This document shows positions 7,837 through 17,847 of a stretch of 64,000 nucleotides of DNA, in pieces. The stretch's first letter is position 1, and every line of letters starts with the position of its first letter. The DNA comes from Clostridiaceae bacterium OM02-2AC (GTDB taxonomy: Bacteria; Bacillota_I; Bacilli_A; Erysipelotrichales; Erysipelotrichaceae), in contig QULU01000006.1 of assembly GCA_003481775.1 (NCBI GenBank), forward strand, positions 1-64,000, read 5' to 3'. Position numbers and translations under genes: made by a program. The notes under the pieces were generated by a model. It was not told the origin of the DNA, did not search any database, and was given only the letters and a program-made list of their open reading frames with translations.

Positions 7837-9200
7837 TCCGCCGACTTCTCATTGCGAACCGTGGAGAAATCGCGGTTAGAATCATCCGTACCTGTAAGGA
7901 AATGAACATCGAAACGGTTGCGGTGTATTCCACAGCCGATAAAGAGGCACTGCATGTTCAGCTTGCGGACTATGCCGTATGCATCGGCGGTCCTAGAGCC
8001 AATGACAGTTATCTGAATATGAAGAATATTCTGAGTGCCGCCTGCATGACTGCCTGTGATGCCATTCATCCGGGCTTCGGCTTTCTGAGTGAAAATGCGA
8101 AGTTTGCCCGTCTGGTTATGCAGTGCGGTCTGATTTTTGTCGGACCCAATCCGGATGTGATTGAGCAGATGGGGGATAAGAACAATGCCCGTCAGTGCAT
8201 GATGGAGGCCGCAGTTCCCGTTATTCCCGGAAGCAAGGATCTATTGGAAACCGTAGAGGATGCCGCAGTCATGGCAGAGAGCATCGGCTATCCGGTACTG
8301 ATCAAGGCCAGCAACGGCGGCGGCGGACGCGGTATGCGTCGTGCGGATTGTGCAGAGGAGCTGGCAGATGCCTTTGATACGGCCAAAGCGGAGGCCCGTG
8401 CAAATTTCGGGGATGATGCCGTTTATATGGAGAAATTCATTGTGGAGCCGAAGCATGTCGAGGTGCAGCTGATGGCAGACAAGCACGGGAATGTCGTGCA
8501 TCTGTATGAGCGTGACTGCTCCGCGCAGCGCCGCAACCAGAAGCTGCTGGAGGAGGCACCCTGCCATATTCTGAAGGAGGATATCCGTGAGCGCCTGCTT
8601 CAGGATGCCGTGCGAGCCGCCCAAAGCGTCGGCTATGACAGTGTGGGAACCATCGAATTTCTGCTGGATGCCCGTGGAGAATATTACTTCATGGAAATGA
8701 ATACACGGATACAGGTCGAGCACACCATTTCCGAGGAAATATGCGGGATTGATCTGATCAAACAGCAGATTCGCATTGCGGACGGTCACAAACTTGCCTA
8801 TAAGCAGGAGGATATCGTCTGCCGTGGGCATGCCATCGAATGCCGTATCAATGCGGAGAACATCAAATATAATTTTGCGCCGAGTCCAGGGCAGGTGAGC
8901 TTTATCAACTTTCCGCAGGGACGCCGTGTGCGCATTGAAAGTGCGGTATACAACGATTACACCATACCGCCATATTATGATTCCATGATTGCCAAGATCA
9001 TCACCTATGCGGATACCCGTCTGGAATGCATCAAGCGGATGCGCTCCGCACTGGAGGAGCTCTTGATCGAGGGCGTGGAAACCAATATTGAATTCCAGTA
9101 TCTGCTGCTGCATCATCCGACATTTGTCGGCGGCCGCTACGATACCGGCTTTATGGAATCATTTATAAAGGAGCTGAAAGAGGATGGAACAATTATTTAA
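7833..9200 (+). CDS. accC: Biotin carboxylase subunit of acetyl-CoA carboxylase
   Basis: A 455-residue ATP-grasp enzyme that carboxylates biotin on AccB using bicarbonate. It has the N-terminal Rossmann-like region ([16 protein letters not shown]) and the glycine-rich ATP loop [12 protein letters not shown] near 155. The active-site segment [14 protein letters not shown] lies near 290. Length matches the family. The start overlaps accB by 4 bases, and the end overlaps accD by 17. Confidence 0.97.
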   Translation: MIRRLLIANRGEIAVRIIRTCKEMNIETVAVYSTADKEALHVQLADYAVCIGGPRANDSYLNMKNILSAACMTACDAIHPGFGFLSENAKFARLVMQCGLIFVGPNPDVIEQMGDKNNARQCMMEAAVPVIPGSKDLLETVEDAAVMAESIGYPVLIKASNGGGGRGMRRADCAEELADAFDTAKAEARANFGDDAVYMEKFIVEPKHVEVQLMADKHGNVVHLYERDCSAQRRNQKLLEEAPCHILKEDIRERLLQDAVRAAQSVGYDSVGTIEFLLDARGEYYFMEMNTRIQVEHTISEEICGIDLIKQQIRIADGHKLAYKQEDIVCRGHAIECRINAENIKYNFAPSPGQVSFINFPQGRRVRIESAVYNDYTIPPYYDSMIAKIITYADTRLECIKRMRSALEELLIEGVETNIEFQYLLLHHPTFVGGRYDTGFMESFIKELKEDGTII

Positions 9201-10056
9201 GGTACGAAAAAATCGTCTGGACCTGTTTAAGAAACGCCGAACTCTGCCAGTAAGAGAACCGCTGGAGGCTCCGGATAATCTATATAAAAGCTGTCCGCAG
9301 TGCAAGCAGAGCATCCTCTTTGAGGATCTTATGCACAATCTGTATGTATGTCCTCATTGTGCACATCATCTGAAGCTGACAGCCCATGAGCGGCTGCGGC
9401 AGCTGGTGGATGAAAACAGCTTTGTTGAGCTGGATCGCCGTCTTGTCCTGAAGAAGGAGCAGCAAAGCTTCCCGGGATATGAGGAAAAGCTTTCCCGTCT
9501 GCAGAAAAAGACCGGGTTGTATGAAGCGGTTGTGTGCGGTGCAGCGAGCATCGGCGGCTATAAATGTGCGATTGCCGTGATGGACAGCAATTTCTTTATG
9601 GGCAGCATGGGGCAGATCGTCGGAGAGAAAATCACCCGCTGTATCGAATATGCGACCAGGAAGAAGCTGCCGCTATTGATTTTTACAACAAGCGGAGGTG
9701 CGCGTATGCAGGAGGGAATTCTCTCTCTTGTACAGATGGCGAAAACAAGTGCGGCGCTGGCCAAGCACAGTGAAGCAGGCCTGCTGTATATATCCTATCT
9801 GACGCATCCGACAACCGGTGGTGTAAGTGCAAGCTTTGCCATGCTGGGGGATATCATTCTGAGTGAACCGGACTGCCTGATTGGCTTTGCCGGAAAGCGT
9901 GTCATAGCCTCCACGGTAAAGGAAGAGCTACCGGCCAACTTTCAGAAGGCGGAGTTTCTGCTGGAAAAAGGGTTTGTGGATGCCATTGTGGAGCGAAAGG
10001 ACAGCCGGGATACCTTGCTGCGTATCCTGAAGCTGCACGAAAGGAGAGCATCATGA
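9184..10056 (+). CDS. accD: Acetyl-CoA carboxylase carboxyltransferase subunit beta
   Basis: A 290-residue beta subunit that transfers the carboxyl group from biotin to acetyl-CoA together with AccA. The N-terminal zinc ribbon is complete (CPQCKQ...CPHC, about residues 37-59). The crotonase-like core contains [19 protein letters not shown] and [17 protein letters not shown]. It overlaps accC and ends with a 4-base overlap into accA. Confidence 0.97.
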   Translation: MEQLFKVRKNRLDLFKKRRTLPVREPLEAPDNLYKSCPQCKQSILFEDLMHNLYVCPHCAHHLKLTAHERLRQLVDENSFVELDRRLVLKKEQQSFPGYEEKLSRLQKKTGLYEAVVCGAASIGGYKCAIAVMDSNFFMGSMGQIVGEKITRCIEYATRKKLPLLIFTTSGGARMQEGILSLVQMAKTSAALAKHSEAGLLYISYLTHPTTGGVSASFAMLGDIILSEPDCLIGFAGKRVIASTVKEELPANFQKAEFLLEKGFVDAIVERKDSRDTLLRILKLHERRAS

Positions 10057-10985
10057 GCATAAAGGAAGCCGAAAACAGCATTGCGGCGCTGGAAGCCCAG
10101 CTGGCAAAGCTGGATGCCATGGACCCTAACGCTGATGAGCTGCGGGGGAAGATCGATCATTTGCGTGAGGAAGCAATGAAACAGCTGGATGCATGGGACA
10201 CGGTCTATCTGGCACGTCATCCCAAGCGTCCAAAGGCTGCGGATTATATCCGGGCCTTGTTTCCGGATTTCATGGAGCTGCATGGCGATCGCTGTTATGG
10301 GGATGATGCGGCCTGTCAGGGCGGCATAGCGACCTTTCAGGGAAGAAGTGTCACCGTTCTTGCCCAAAGCAAGGGGAAGACGCTGGAGGAAAACATGAAG
10401 CGAAGCTTTGGAATGCTGCATCCGGAGGGCTATCGCAAGGCAATTCGTCTGGCAAAGCAGGCGGAGAAGTTTCACCGTCCGATCATAACGCTGGTTGATA
10501 CCGCAGGTGCATATCCGGGAAGGGGTGCCGAGGAGCGCGGACAGGCGGAAGCCATCGCGCAGTGTCTGGCAGTATTTTCAGAAATCCGCACCCCGGTACT
10601 GGCCATCGTGCTGAGCGAGGGCGGCAGCGGCGGTGCGCTGGCCTTTTCCGTTGCAGATCACATCATGATGCTGGAGCATGCCATTTATTCCATCCTTTCT
10701 CCGGAGGGCTTTGCGAGCATCCTGTGGAAGGATGAATCCAGAGCAGCGGAGGCAGCCGGTGTCATGGAGCTTACTGCAGCAGATTTAAAACGCAAGGGCA
10801 TCATTGATACGATTATCAAAGAACCAAAAGGCGGTGCGCATATTTGCTTTGACTATGTAGTGGAGCATCTGCGTGAACAGCTGGAAAGTGTTCTGGATGA
10901 GCTGTGCAGAAAAAAAGAAAAGGTACTGCTGACGCAGCGGTATGAGAAATATAGAGCAATGGGAGCAAATTATGAAGAGCTGTAG
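10053..10985 (+). CDS. accA: Acetyl-CoA carboxylase carboxyltransferase subunit alpha
   Basis: A 310-residue alpha subunit of the carboxyltransferase. It has the N-terminal coiled segment and then the crotonase-like core with [20 protein letters not shown] and [17 protein letters not shown]. Length is typical. The ATG overlaps the accD stop by 4 bases. fabH starts inside its last codons. Confidence 0.97.
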   Translation: MSIKEAENSIAALEAQLAKLDAMDPNADELRGKIDHLREEAMKQLDAWDTVYLARHPKRPKAADYIRALFPDFMELHGDRCYGDDAACQGGIATFQGRSVTVLAQSKGKTLEENMKRSFGMLHPEGYRKAIRLAKQAEKFHRPIITLVDTAGAYPGRGAEERGQAEAIAQCLAVFSEIRTPVLAIVLSEGGSGGALAFSVADHIMMLEHAIYSILSPEGFASILWKDESRAAEAAGVMELTAADLKRKGIIDTIIKEPKGGAHICFDYVVEHLREQLESVLDELCRKKEKVLLTQRYEKYRAMGANYEEL

Positions 10986-11946
10986 AATCAAGGGCTTTGG
11001 CTATGCGCTGGCGAAACGCCGTGTTACCAATGAGGAGCTGAGCACCTTTGTCGATACAAATGATGAATGGATTTCCAGCAGAACGGGAATCCGTGCCAGA
11101 TATATTTCAGAAGAGGAAAATACGAGTGATCTGGGGGCACGCGCGGCCCGTATGGCAATCGAAAAGGCAGGAATCGATCCCAGAGAAATCGATCTGATCA
11201 TCACAGCGACCTTCACACCGGATCAGACAACCCCTTCAACGGCATGTCTGATTCAGGAAAAGCTTGGACTGAATGATCAGCATATGATGGCGTTTGATTT
11301 GAATGCGGCATGCAGCGGCTTTCTGTATGCCTTGCAGAGCGCCCATGCCATGCTTGCGGCGGGACAGGTGAAATGCGCCCTCATCATCGGTGCTGAGGTC
11401 ATTTCCAAGCAGCTGGACTGGAAGGACCGCTCCACCTGTATCATCTTTGCGGATGGAGCCGGTGCTGCGATTGTCCGGCAGGAGGATACACAGCTGCGCA
11501 TGCTGCATTTTGCAGGAAGTATGGGAGATGCTGCCGGTGTGATTCACAGTGATGCACCCAAGCCTAGACCCTTGTTCTCTGCGCAGTCCTATCAGCCCTC
11601 CGTGGTCTGCATGGAAGGAAACGCAACCTTTCGCTTTGCGGTGAAAGCCATGCAGGAGGCCATTGAGGATGTACTGGCACAGGCTGCGGTAAGCATTGCG
11701 GATATCGACTGGATCGTACCGCATCAGGCGAATGTGCGAATCATCAACAACGTATGCAAACGCATGCACATCGACAAAGAGCATGTGTATATCAATATTG
11801 AGGAATATGGAAACACCTCGGCCGCAAGCATTCCGCTCGCTCTGGGAGAAATGAGTGAAAAGGGCTTGCTGAAGCCGGGTATGAAGATCGTTCTGAGCGG
11901 ATTTGGCGCAGGTTTTACCTGGGCCGGCTGCTATATCGAACTGTAA
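10972..11946 (+). CDS. fabH: 3-oxoacyl-ACP synthase III
   Basis: A 324-residue initiating condensing enzyme that joins acetyl-CoA (or another acyl-CoA primer) with malonyl-ACP. The catalytic triad is visible: Cys114 in NAACSGFLYAL, His in VPHQANVRII and Asn in EEYGNTSAASIP. The start at 10972 ([11 protein letters not shown]) fits the family N-terminus and has GGGAG 7 bases upstream. A longer reading from 10942 would add 10 unlikely residues. It overlaps accA by 14 bases. Confidence 0.95.
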   Translation: MKSCRIKGFGYALAKRRVTNEELSTFVDTNDEWISSRTGIRARYISEEENTSDLGARAARMAIEKAGIDPREIDLIITATFTPDQTTPSTACLIQEKLGLNDQHMMAFDLNAACSGFLYALQSAHAMLAAGQVKCALIIGAEVISKQLDWKDRSTCIIFADGAGAAIVRQEDTQLRMLHFAGSMGDAAGVIHSDAPKPRPLFSAQSYQPSVVCMEGNATFRFAVKAMQEAIEDVLAQAAVSIADIDWIVPHQANVRIINNVCKRMHIDKEHVYINIEEYGNTSAASIPLALGEMSEKGLLKPGMKIVLSGFGAGFTWAGCYIEL

Positions 11947-11956
11947 GGAGAGCTGT

Positions 11957-12907
11957 ATGTTAATAAATGAATTGTTAGGAATCAAATATCCGATTTTTCA
12001 GGGAGCGATGGCGAATATTGCAACCCCGGAATTTGCGGCAGCCGTATCCAACTGCGGCGCACTTGGTATTATCGCAACAGGCGCCATGGACGAGCACCAG
12101 ACACGGGAAGCAATCCGTACCTGTAAGCAGCTTACGGACCAGCCGTTCGGTGTCAATGTTATGCTGATGAATCCGCATACGCAGGCGATCATGCAGGTAA
12201 TCTGCGAGGAGCATGTCGCAGTCGTTACCACCGGGGCGGGAAATCCCGGACCGTATATTCCGGCATTAAAGGAAAGCGGCTGTAAGGTGATTCCGGTTGT
12301 GGCAAGCGTGGCGCTGGCACGCCGTCTGGAAAAGTCCGGCGTGGATGCCGTGATTGCCGAGGGTGGAGAATCCGGAGGTCATGTGGGGGAAACGACAACG
12401 ATGTCGCTGGTACCGCAGGTTGTGGATGCTTTATCCATTCCGGTTCTGGCAGCCGGAGGAATCGCAAGCGGGCGACAGCTGAATGCAGCGCTGTGCCTTG
12501 GTGCGCTCGGTGTACAGGTCGGTACCTGTCTGCTGCTGGCCGAGGAATGCCCAATCCATGAAAATTATAAAAAGGCCGTCATGAAGGCGAAGGATATGGA
12601 TTCTGTAGTCACCGGAAGAAGTACCGGAACCCCGGTTCGTATTCTGAAAAATCAGATGGCATTGCAATATCTGAAGCTGGAACAAAGCGGTGCCGATAAG
12701 GAAGAAATGGAAAAGCTGACGCTGGGCGGTCTGCGCAGAGCCGTTCTGGAAGGGGATATGCGTCATGGCTCTGTCATGATGGGGCAGGTTGCCGGTATGT
12801 GTAAGGAAATCCGCCCGCTACAGGATATTCTGGATTCCCTGATTCACGAAAGTGAAGAAGAGGTGGAAAAACTGCAGCAGGCAGTAAAGGAACTGTGCTA
12901 TGAATAA
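11957..12907 (+). CDS. fabK: Enoyl-ACP reductase II (FMN-dependent FabK)
   Basis: A 316-residue FMN TIM-barrel enzyme that performs the last reduction of each elongation cycle; no FabI gene is present here. Family features are KYPIFQGAMANIATPE at the N-terminus, DAVIAEGGESGGHVGE (substrate His region), and the FMN-phosphate segment PVLAAGGIASGRQLNAAL with LGALGVQVGT. The start at 11957 has TAAGGAG 6 bases upstream; an upstream in-frame ATG lies inside fabH. It overlaps the next gene by 8 bases. Confidence 0.93.
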   Translation: MLINELLGIKYPIFQGAMANIATPEFAAAVSNCGALGIIATGAMDEHQTREAIRTCKQLTDQPFGVNVMLMNPHTQAIMQVICEEHVAVVTTGAGNPGPYIPALKESGCKVIPVVASVALARRLEKSGVDAVIAEGGESGGHVGETTTMSLVPQVVDALSIPVLAAGGIASGRQLNAALCLGALGVQVGTCLLLAEECPIHENYKKAVMKAKDMDSVVTGRSTGTPVRILKNQMALQYLKLEQSGADKEEMEKLTLGGLRRAVLEGDMRHGSVMMGQVAGMCKEIRPLQDILDSLIHESEEEVEKLQQAVKELCYE

Positions 12908-13958
12908 GCGCATTCCCATTGGTTCTCATCACCTGGAAAAGCCAATCATTCAGGGGGGCATGGGAGTCGGTGTATCCCTTGGCAATCTGGCCGGTGCCGT
13001 CATGAAGGAAGGCGGCATGGGCGTAATTTCCGCAGCGCATCCCGGGTATCGAAAGGAAGGCTTCTGGAAGGACCCCCTTGCCTGCAACATCGAAGCATTG
13101 AAAGAGGAAGCGGCCAAAGCCAGAGCACACAGTGAGGGCAGAGGACTGCTTGGGGTCAACGTGATGGTCGCATCGCATCATTATGAGGAATATGTGAAAG
13201 CCGCTATTGCTGCCGGAGTGGATGCTATCCTTTCCGGAGCAGGTATGCCGATGAATCTGCCTGCCGTAGAAGGAAGCGAGCAGGTGGCACTGGCACCAAT
13301 CGTATCCAGCGGCCGTGCAGCACGTCTGATTCTGAAAAGCTGGGATCGCCATTATCATCGCTGCCCGGACTTCATCGTCGTGGAGGGAAGTCTGGCAGGC
13401 GGGCATCTGGGCTTTAAGAAGGAAGAACTGCAGGCAGGTAACGTGAAGGAGCTTTCCGAGCTGGTAAGTGAGGTTCTTCAGGAAACAAAGGCATATGAGG
13501 AACTATATCAGAGAAGCATTCCGGTATTTGCAGCAGGTGGAGTATACACGCGTGAGGATATTGAAGCCTTGCTGCAGATCGGTGCGAGCGGGGTTCAGAT
13601 GGCAACGCGCTTTATCGCAACGACAGAATGTGATGCGGATGTGGCATTCAAGCAGAAAATCATAACTGCAGGAAAAGAGGATATCACACTGGTATCGAGT
13701 CCGGCAGGACTTCCGGGACGTGCGGTCATGACTTCGTTTATGCGTCGTGCAAAGGAAGGCAGAATCGCCCCAACGCGCTGCATTGGCTGTATGAAGCCGT
13801 GTGTTCCTGCATCCACACCCTATTGTATCAGTGATGCATTGGTGCATTCGGTGGCAGGCGATGTGGAAAACGGTCTGGTATTTGCAGGAGCCAATGCATG
13901 GCGTATCACGGAAATCGTGAGTGTGCATGATCTCATGGCAGAGCTGTGGGATGCATGA
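12900..13958 (+). CDS. Second FabK/NPD-like FMN oxidoreductase with a Cys cluster
   Basis: A 352-residue protein of the nitronate monooxygenase/FabK superfamily. The FMN barrel is recognisable (EKPIIQGGMGVGVSLGNLAG; VEGSLAGGHLGF; PVFAAGGVYTREDIEALL; GASGVQMATRF). Unlike fabK it carries a C-terminal C-x2-C-x3-C-x7-C set (CIGCMKPCVPASTPYC, about 294-309). This resembles the 4Fe-4S motif of dienoyl-CoA-reductase-type flavoenzymes. Its start overlaps fabK, so it is co-translated with the fatty-acid enzymes. It may be an auxiliary enoyl/dienoyl reductase, or may detoxify nitronates; the sequence does not decide. Confidence 0.8.
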   Translation: MNKRIPIGSHHLEKPIIQGGMGVGVSLGNLAGAVMKEGGMGVISAAHPGYRKEGFWKDPLACNIEALKEEAAKARAHSEGRGLLGVNVMVASHHYEEYVKAAIAAGVDAILSGAGMPMNLPAVEGSEQVALAPIVSSGRAARLILKSWDRHYHRCPDFIVVEGSLAGGHLGFKKEELQAGNVKELSELVSEVLQETKAYEELYQRSIPVFAAGGVYTREDIEALLQIGASGVQMATRFIATTECDADVAFKQKIITAGKEDITLVSSPAGLPGRAVMTSFMRRAKEGRIAPTRCIGCMKPCVPASTPYCISDALVHSVAGDVENGLVFAGANAWRITEIVSVHDLMAELWDA

Positions 13959-14056
13959 AAAACGGTGAGGAAACGCATTCACCGTATGGATGACAGGATT
14001 ATATAGTTATACAAACGTTGTATCTGCGCACAGGGCGCGGGGAAATGGAGTCAGGC

Positions 14057-14983
14057 ATGAAAACAGCATTTCTGTTTTCCGGTCAGGGAGCACAGTATCC
14101 CGGCATGGGAAAGGATTTATATGAAAACTACGACAGCGCAAGGGCGGTCTTTGACAGCATAGCTACAGATTTCGATGTGAAAACGCTCAGCTTTGAAGGA
14201 CCGAAGGAGCAGCTGGACGATACACAATATACACAGGTGGCAATTTTTGCCCACTCGATGGCAGCTGCGGCTGTATTAAAAGAAAACGGCGTTCACGCAG
14301 ATGTGACTGCCGGCTTGAGCCTTGGAGAATACAGTGCCCTGTGCTATGCGGACTGCTTTTCTGTACAGGCAGGCGCTGAAATTTTGCGGGAGCGTGGAAA
14401 GCTGATGGCGAATGCACTTCCGGCAGGAACAAGTGCGATGGCAGCCATACTGATGCTTGATAAGGAAGCAATTTTAAACGCATGTAAGGCAGTGCAGGAT
14501 ATCGGTGTATGTCAAATCGCCAATTACAACTGTCCGGGACAGATCGTAATCACAGGGGAAAAAGCAGCGGTTGAGGCCTGTGGTGAAAAATGTCTGGAGG
14601 CAGGAGCACGAAGAGTGATTCCCTTACAGGTATCCGGCGCCTTTCATTCCTCATTATTACAGGAGGCTGGAAAACAGCTGTATCAGGTGCTTTCCGGCTA
14701 TGAGCTGAAAACACCGCGTATTCCGGTATTGCATAATCTTTCTGCGGCTGTTGCGGATCGTCCGCTCATCACACTGTTAAGTGAACAGATCTCACACAGC
14801 GTGATGCTGGAGGATACCATAAAGAACATGCTGGCAGACGGTGTCGATACCTTTATCGAGGTAGGTCCCGGCAAGGCAGTCAGCGGCTTTGTAAAGAAAT
14901 GTGCAAAGGGCATGGATGTCAAGATTCTACACGTGGAAGATACAGCAAGTCTTGCGGAAACGCTGGACTATATGAAAGGATAG
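14057..14983 (+). CDS. fabD: Malonyl-CoA:ACP transacylase
   Basis: A 308-residue enzyme that moves malonyl from CoA to ACP. Family motifs are FSGQGAQYPGMGKDL at the N-terminus, the nucleophile Ser88 in AGLSLGEYSAL, and the catalytic His in VSGAFHSSLL. The usual GHSLG reads GLSLG, as is common in clostridial FabD. The start at 14057 (MKTAFLFSGQG) has GGAG 6 bases upstream; earlier in-frame ATGs add no family sequence. There are 98 bases between the previous gene and this start, with no terminator seen. Confidence 0.95.
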   Translation: MKTAFLFSGQGAQYPGMGKDLYENYDSARAVFDSIATDFDVKTLSFEGPKEQLDDTQYTQVAIFAHSMAAAAVLKENGVHADVTAGLSLGEYSALCYADCFSVQAGAEILRERGKLMANALPAGTSAMAAILMLDKEAILNACKAVQDIGVCQIANYNCPGQIVITGEKAAVEACGEKCLEAGARRVIPLQVSGAFHSSLLQEAGKQLYQVLSGYELKTPRIPVLHNLSAAVADRPLITLLSEQISHSVMLEDTIKNMLADGVDTFIEVGPGKAVSGFVKKCAKGMDVKILHVEDTASLAETLDYMKG

Positions 14984-14987
14984 GGCT

Positions 14988-15719
14988 ATGGAAAGAAAAA
15001 CTGCATTTATCAGCGGGGCATCGCGGGGAATCGGGGAAGCCATTGCGATTACGCTGTCTAAGGAATACAATGTGATCATCAATTATGCGCACAGTGAGGA
15101 GGGAGCCCGTGCGGTTCTGGCACAGTGTGATCCAAACGGACGTCATAAAATGATTGCGTGTGATATCTCCGATGGGGATCAGGTAAAGACCATGCTGGAG
15201 GAAATCGTAAAGGAATACGGGCATCTGGATGTCGTGGTAAACAATGCCGGTATCACAAAGGATAATCTGCTGCTGCGTATGAGTGATGCGGATTTTGATG
15301 ATGTCATCCGCGTCAATCTGAAGGGAACCTACAACTGTATCCGTCATGTCGCAAGGATCATGATGAAACAGAAATCCGGAGCGATTGTCAATATGGCAAG
15401 TGTAGTCGGATTATGCGGAAACATGGGGCAGGCCAATTATGCCGCCAGCAAGGGCGGTGTGATCGCATTGACGAAAAGCTGTGCAAAGGAGCTTGCGACA
15501 AGAGGTGTGCGTGTAAATGCCGTTGCGCCGGGCTTTATTGCCACAGCGATGACGGACAAGCTGGCAGACAATGTGAAGGAGGGTGCTCTGGCATCCATAC
15601 CGATGAAAAAATTCGGCAGTGTTCAGGATGTTGCCAATGTGGTGAGATTTCTGTGCAGTGAGGAGAGTGCCTATATCACAGGGCAAGTTATTGCCGTAGA
15701 CGGCGGGATGGTGATGTAA
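14988..15719 (+). CDS. fabG: 3-oxoacyl-ACP reductase
   Basis: A 243-residue short-chain dehydrogenase that reduces 3-ketoacyl-ACP with NADPH. It has the dinucleotide motif SGASRGIGEAIA, NNAG at the fourth strand, and the catalytic Ser-Tyr-Lys set (NMASVVG; YAASKGG). It starts 4 bases after fabD and ends directly before the fabF ATG. Confidence 0.96.
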   Translation: MERKTAFISGASRGIGEAIAITLSKEYNVIINYAHSEEGARAVLAQCDPNGRHKMIACDISDGDQVKTMLEEIVKEYGHLDVVVNNAGITKDNLLLRMSDADFDDVIRVNLKGTYNCIRHVARIMMKQKSGAIVNMASVVGLCGNMGQANYAASKGGVIALTKSCAKELATRGVRVNAVAPGFIATAMTDKLADNVKEGALASIPMKKFGSVQDVANVVRFLCSEESAYITGQVIAVDGGMVM

Positions 15720-16958
15720 ATGAAAAGAAGAGTTGTCATAACAGGCATGGGCGTTGTATCTCCGATTGGAAATGATGTGGAGCAGGTGTGGGACAGTGTT
15801 CAGCACGCCCGCTGCGGAATCGGTGAGATCACCCATTTTGATGCGTCCGATTTTCGTGCCAAGCTGGCAGGTGAGGTCAAAAATCTGGATATGGAGCAGT
15901 ATTTCACAAAGCGGGATTTGAAATTCAATGACCGCTTTACACAATTTACACGAATTGCCGCAAAGCAGGCCTATGAAAACAGCGGTTTGCAGGATGCAAG
16001 CTTCAACCGGGATCGCTTTGGTGTGATCATCGGCTCGGGAATCGGTGGTATCGCGACAATCGAGGGTGCGTCCCAGACGATTGAAAGCCGCGGGCCAAGC
16101 AGAATTTCTCCGTATTTTATCCCGATGTCTCTGATTAATCTGGCGGCGGGAAGCGCTGCAATCGATATGGAGGCCCATGGCAATGTATCCAGTGTTGTGA
16201 CTGCATGTGCTGCGGCAACCAATGCGATCGGAGAAGCCTTTCACCGCATTCGTGACGGCTATGAGGATGTGATGGCGGCCGGCGGCAGTGAAGCGGCAGT
16301 AACACCGGTGGCAATGGCAGGGTTTGCAAGTATGCGGGCATTGCATGAGGGGGAAGACCCCAATCGTGCCTCTATTCCCTTTGATGCTGAGCGCAAGGGC
16401 TTCGTCATGGGAGAGGGTGCCGGCGTTTTGATTCTGGAGGAGCTGGAGCATGCCCTTGCCAGACATGCGGAAATCTATGGGGAGGTCATCGGATATGGAA
16501 GCACCTGTGATGCCAATCATATTACGGCACCGCTTGCGGATGGAGCACAGGCGGCTCGCGCTATGACCATGGCAATCGAGGATGGAAAACTCACAACTGC
16601 GGATATTGATTACATCAATGCGCATGGAACAAGTACGCCGCTTAATGATGCAAGTGAAACGCTGGCAGTGAAGAAAGCATTCGGTGCTGATGCAAGGAAG
16701 CCGTATGTGTCCAGTACAAAATCCATGTCCGGTCACCTGCTTGGTGCCAGCGGAGCACTGGAAGCTATCATTTCGACACTGGCTGTGAAAAACAGCTTTG
16801 TGCCTGCTACAATCAATTATCAGCATGCGGATCCTGCCTGTGATCTGAATCTTGTGGTCAATGAGGGAAAGCATGCGGATATTCGTACCGCGATGTCCAA
16901 TTCTCTGGGCTTCGGCGGACATAATGCGAGCATTATCATTCGCAGATGGGAGAGGTAA
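15720..16958 (+). CDS. fabF: 3-oxoacyl-ACP synthase II
   Basis: A 412-residue elongating condensing enzyme. The catalytic residues are Cys163 (VTACAAATNAIG), the first His in INAHGTSTPLNDASE and the second in TKSMSGHLLGASGALE. Length is normal. It begins with zero gap after fabG, suggesting strong coupling. It is the only elongating synthase in this operon (no FabB). Confidence 0.97.
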   Translation: MKRRVVITGMGVVSPIGNDVEQVWDSVQHARCGIGEITHFDASDFRAKLAGEVKNLDMEQYFTKRDLKFNDRFTQFTRIAAKQAYENSGLQDASFNRDRFGVIIGSGIGGIATIEGASQTIESRGPSRISPYFIPMSLINLAAGSAAIDMEAHGNVSSVVTACAAATNAIGEAFHRIRDGYEDVMAAGGSEAAVTPVAMAGFASMRALHEGEDPNRASIPFDAERKGFVMGEGAGVLILEELEHALARHAEIYGEVIGYGSTCDANHITAPLADGAQAARAMTMAIEDGKLTTADIDYINAHGTSTPLNDASETLAVKKAFGADARKPYVSSTKSMSGHLLGASGALEAIISTLAVKNSFVPATINYQHADPACDLNLVVNEGKHADIRTAMSNSLGFGGHNASIIIRRWER

Positions 16959-16960
16959 CC

Positions 16961-17395
16961 ATGCTCTACAACAGTGATGAAATTCAGGAAATCATACCGC
17001 ACCGCTATCCGTTTCTACTGGTGGACCGCATCGAGAGCATCGAAGGAAACAAGGTTGTGGGAATCAAGTGCATCAGTGCCAATGAGATGCAGTTTCTCGG
17101 TCATTTTCCGCAGAAAGCGATCATGCCGGGTGTCCTGCAGCTGGAGGCACTGGCACAGACCGTTGCGGTCATGCTGCTGAGCAAGGAAGAAAATAAGGGG
17201 AAAATCGGATTGTTTGCCGGTATCAACAAGGCGCGTTTCAAGCGTCAGGTAATTCCGGGGGATGTGCTGAAGCTGGAAGCAGAGGTCATTAGAGAACGCA
17301 TGGGAATCGCCTTCGTGAATGCACTCGCCAGTGTGGATGGTGAAATTGCATTAACCGCGGAAATGATGTTTGCGGTGGAAGACCCGAAGAAATAA
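16961..17395 (+). CDS. fabZ: 3-hydroxyacyl-ACP dehydratase
   Basis: A 144-residue hotdog-fold dehydratase that forms the trans-2-enoyl-ACP reduced by FabK. The catalytic His is in IPHRYPFLLVDRI and the Glu in MPGVLQLEALAQ. The start at 16961 follows AGAGGTAACC; the in-frame ATG at 16946 lies within fabF. No FabA, FabM or FabN isomerase is visible in the window, so the route to unsaturated fatty acids is not shown here. Confidence 0.95.
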   Translation: MLYNSDEIQEIIPHRYPFLLVDRIESIEGNKVVGIKCISANEMQFLGHFPQKAIMPGVLQLEALAQTVAVMLLSKEENKGKIGLFAGINKARFKRQVIPGDVLKLEAEVIRERMGIAFVNALASVDGEIALTAEMMFAVEDPKK

Positions 17396-17402
17396 AGAAC
17401 CC

Positions 17403-17473
17403 TGTGCGCAGCAGGCATTTCCAGCTCAACAACTGCTGCGCACAACGGGCAAAAACATATAGCTTTCTGCCCG
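17403..17473 (+). repeat. Two hairpins in the fabZ-acpS gap
   Basis: A perfect 12-bp stem TGTGCGCAGCAG (17403-17414) / CTGCTGCGCACA (17433-17444) has an 18-base loop. A second stem CGGGCA (17446-17451) / TGCCCG (17468-17473) follows. Neither is followed by a U-run, so these look like RNA-processing or stability elements and not a terminator. Confidence 0.6.
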
Positions 17474-17502
17474 TATATAAGATAAGGAAAAGAGGGAGAG
17501 CT

Positions 17503-17841
17503 ATGCTGCTTGGAGTAGGCTGTGATATTGTGGAAATCGCAAGAATAAAGAGTGCTATGGAAAAGGAATCGTTTCTGCGTGTGCTGAGTGAGCGGGAACG
17601 AGTGCTGTTTGACAGGATTCCATACATGCGTCGTGCGGAATGGCTGGCAGGTCGCTTTGCGGCCAAGGAGGCAGTTATCAAAGCGGTGCATAAGGAAAAA
17701 TCCTATGTCCTTTCCGCTGTTGAAATCCTAACGGATGCAACAGGAGCTCCCACTTGCTATCTTGCAGGTCTTCAGGTAGAGGTGTCGATCTCTCATGAAA
17801 AAGAATATGCCATTGCCTACGCGGCGGCGATGAAGGAGTAG
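17503..17841 (+). CDS. acpS: Holo-ACP synthase
   Basis: A 112-residue phosphopantetheinyl transferase that activates AcpP at Ser34. It has the N-terminal motif GVGCDIVEIARI (metal-binding Asp) and RFAAKEAVIKA (catalytic Glu/Lys). The C-terminal VEVSISHEKEYAIAYA completes the fold. The start at 17503 has AGAGGGAGA before it; the longer upstream reading runs through the hairpin region. plsC follows directly. Confidence 0.95.
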   Translation: MLLGVGCDIVEIARIKSAMEKESFLRVLSERERVLFDRIPYMRRAEWLAGRFAAKEAVIKAVHKEKSYVLSAVEILTDATGAPTCYLAGLQVEVSISHEKEYAIAYAAAMKE

Positions 17842-17847
17842 GTGCTT

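Noticed and set aside
8241..9116. 291-codon antisense frame opposite accC
   Set aside because: It is complementary to conserved accC codons and has no own signals.
15411..16922. 503-codon open frame antisense to fabG/fabF
   Set aside because: It lies wholly opposite well supported genes, has a Cys/His/Arg-rich shadow composition and no ribosome site.
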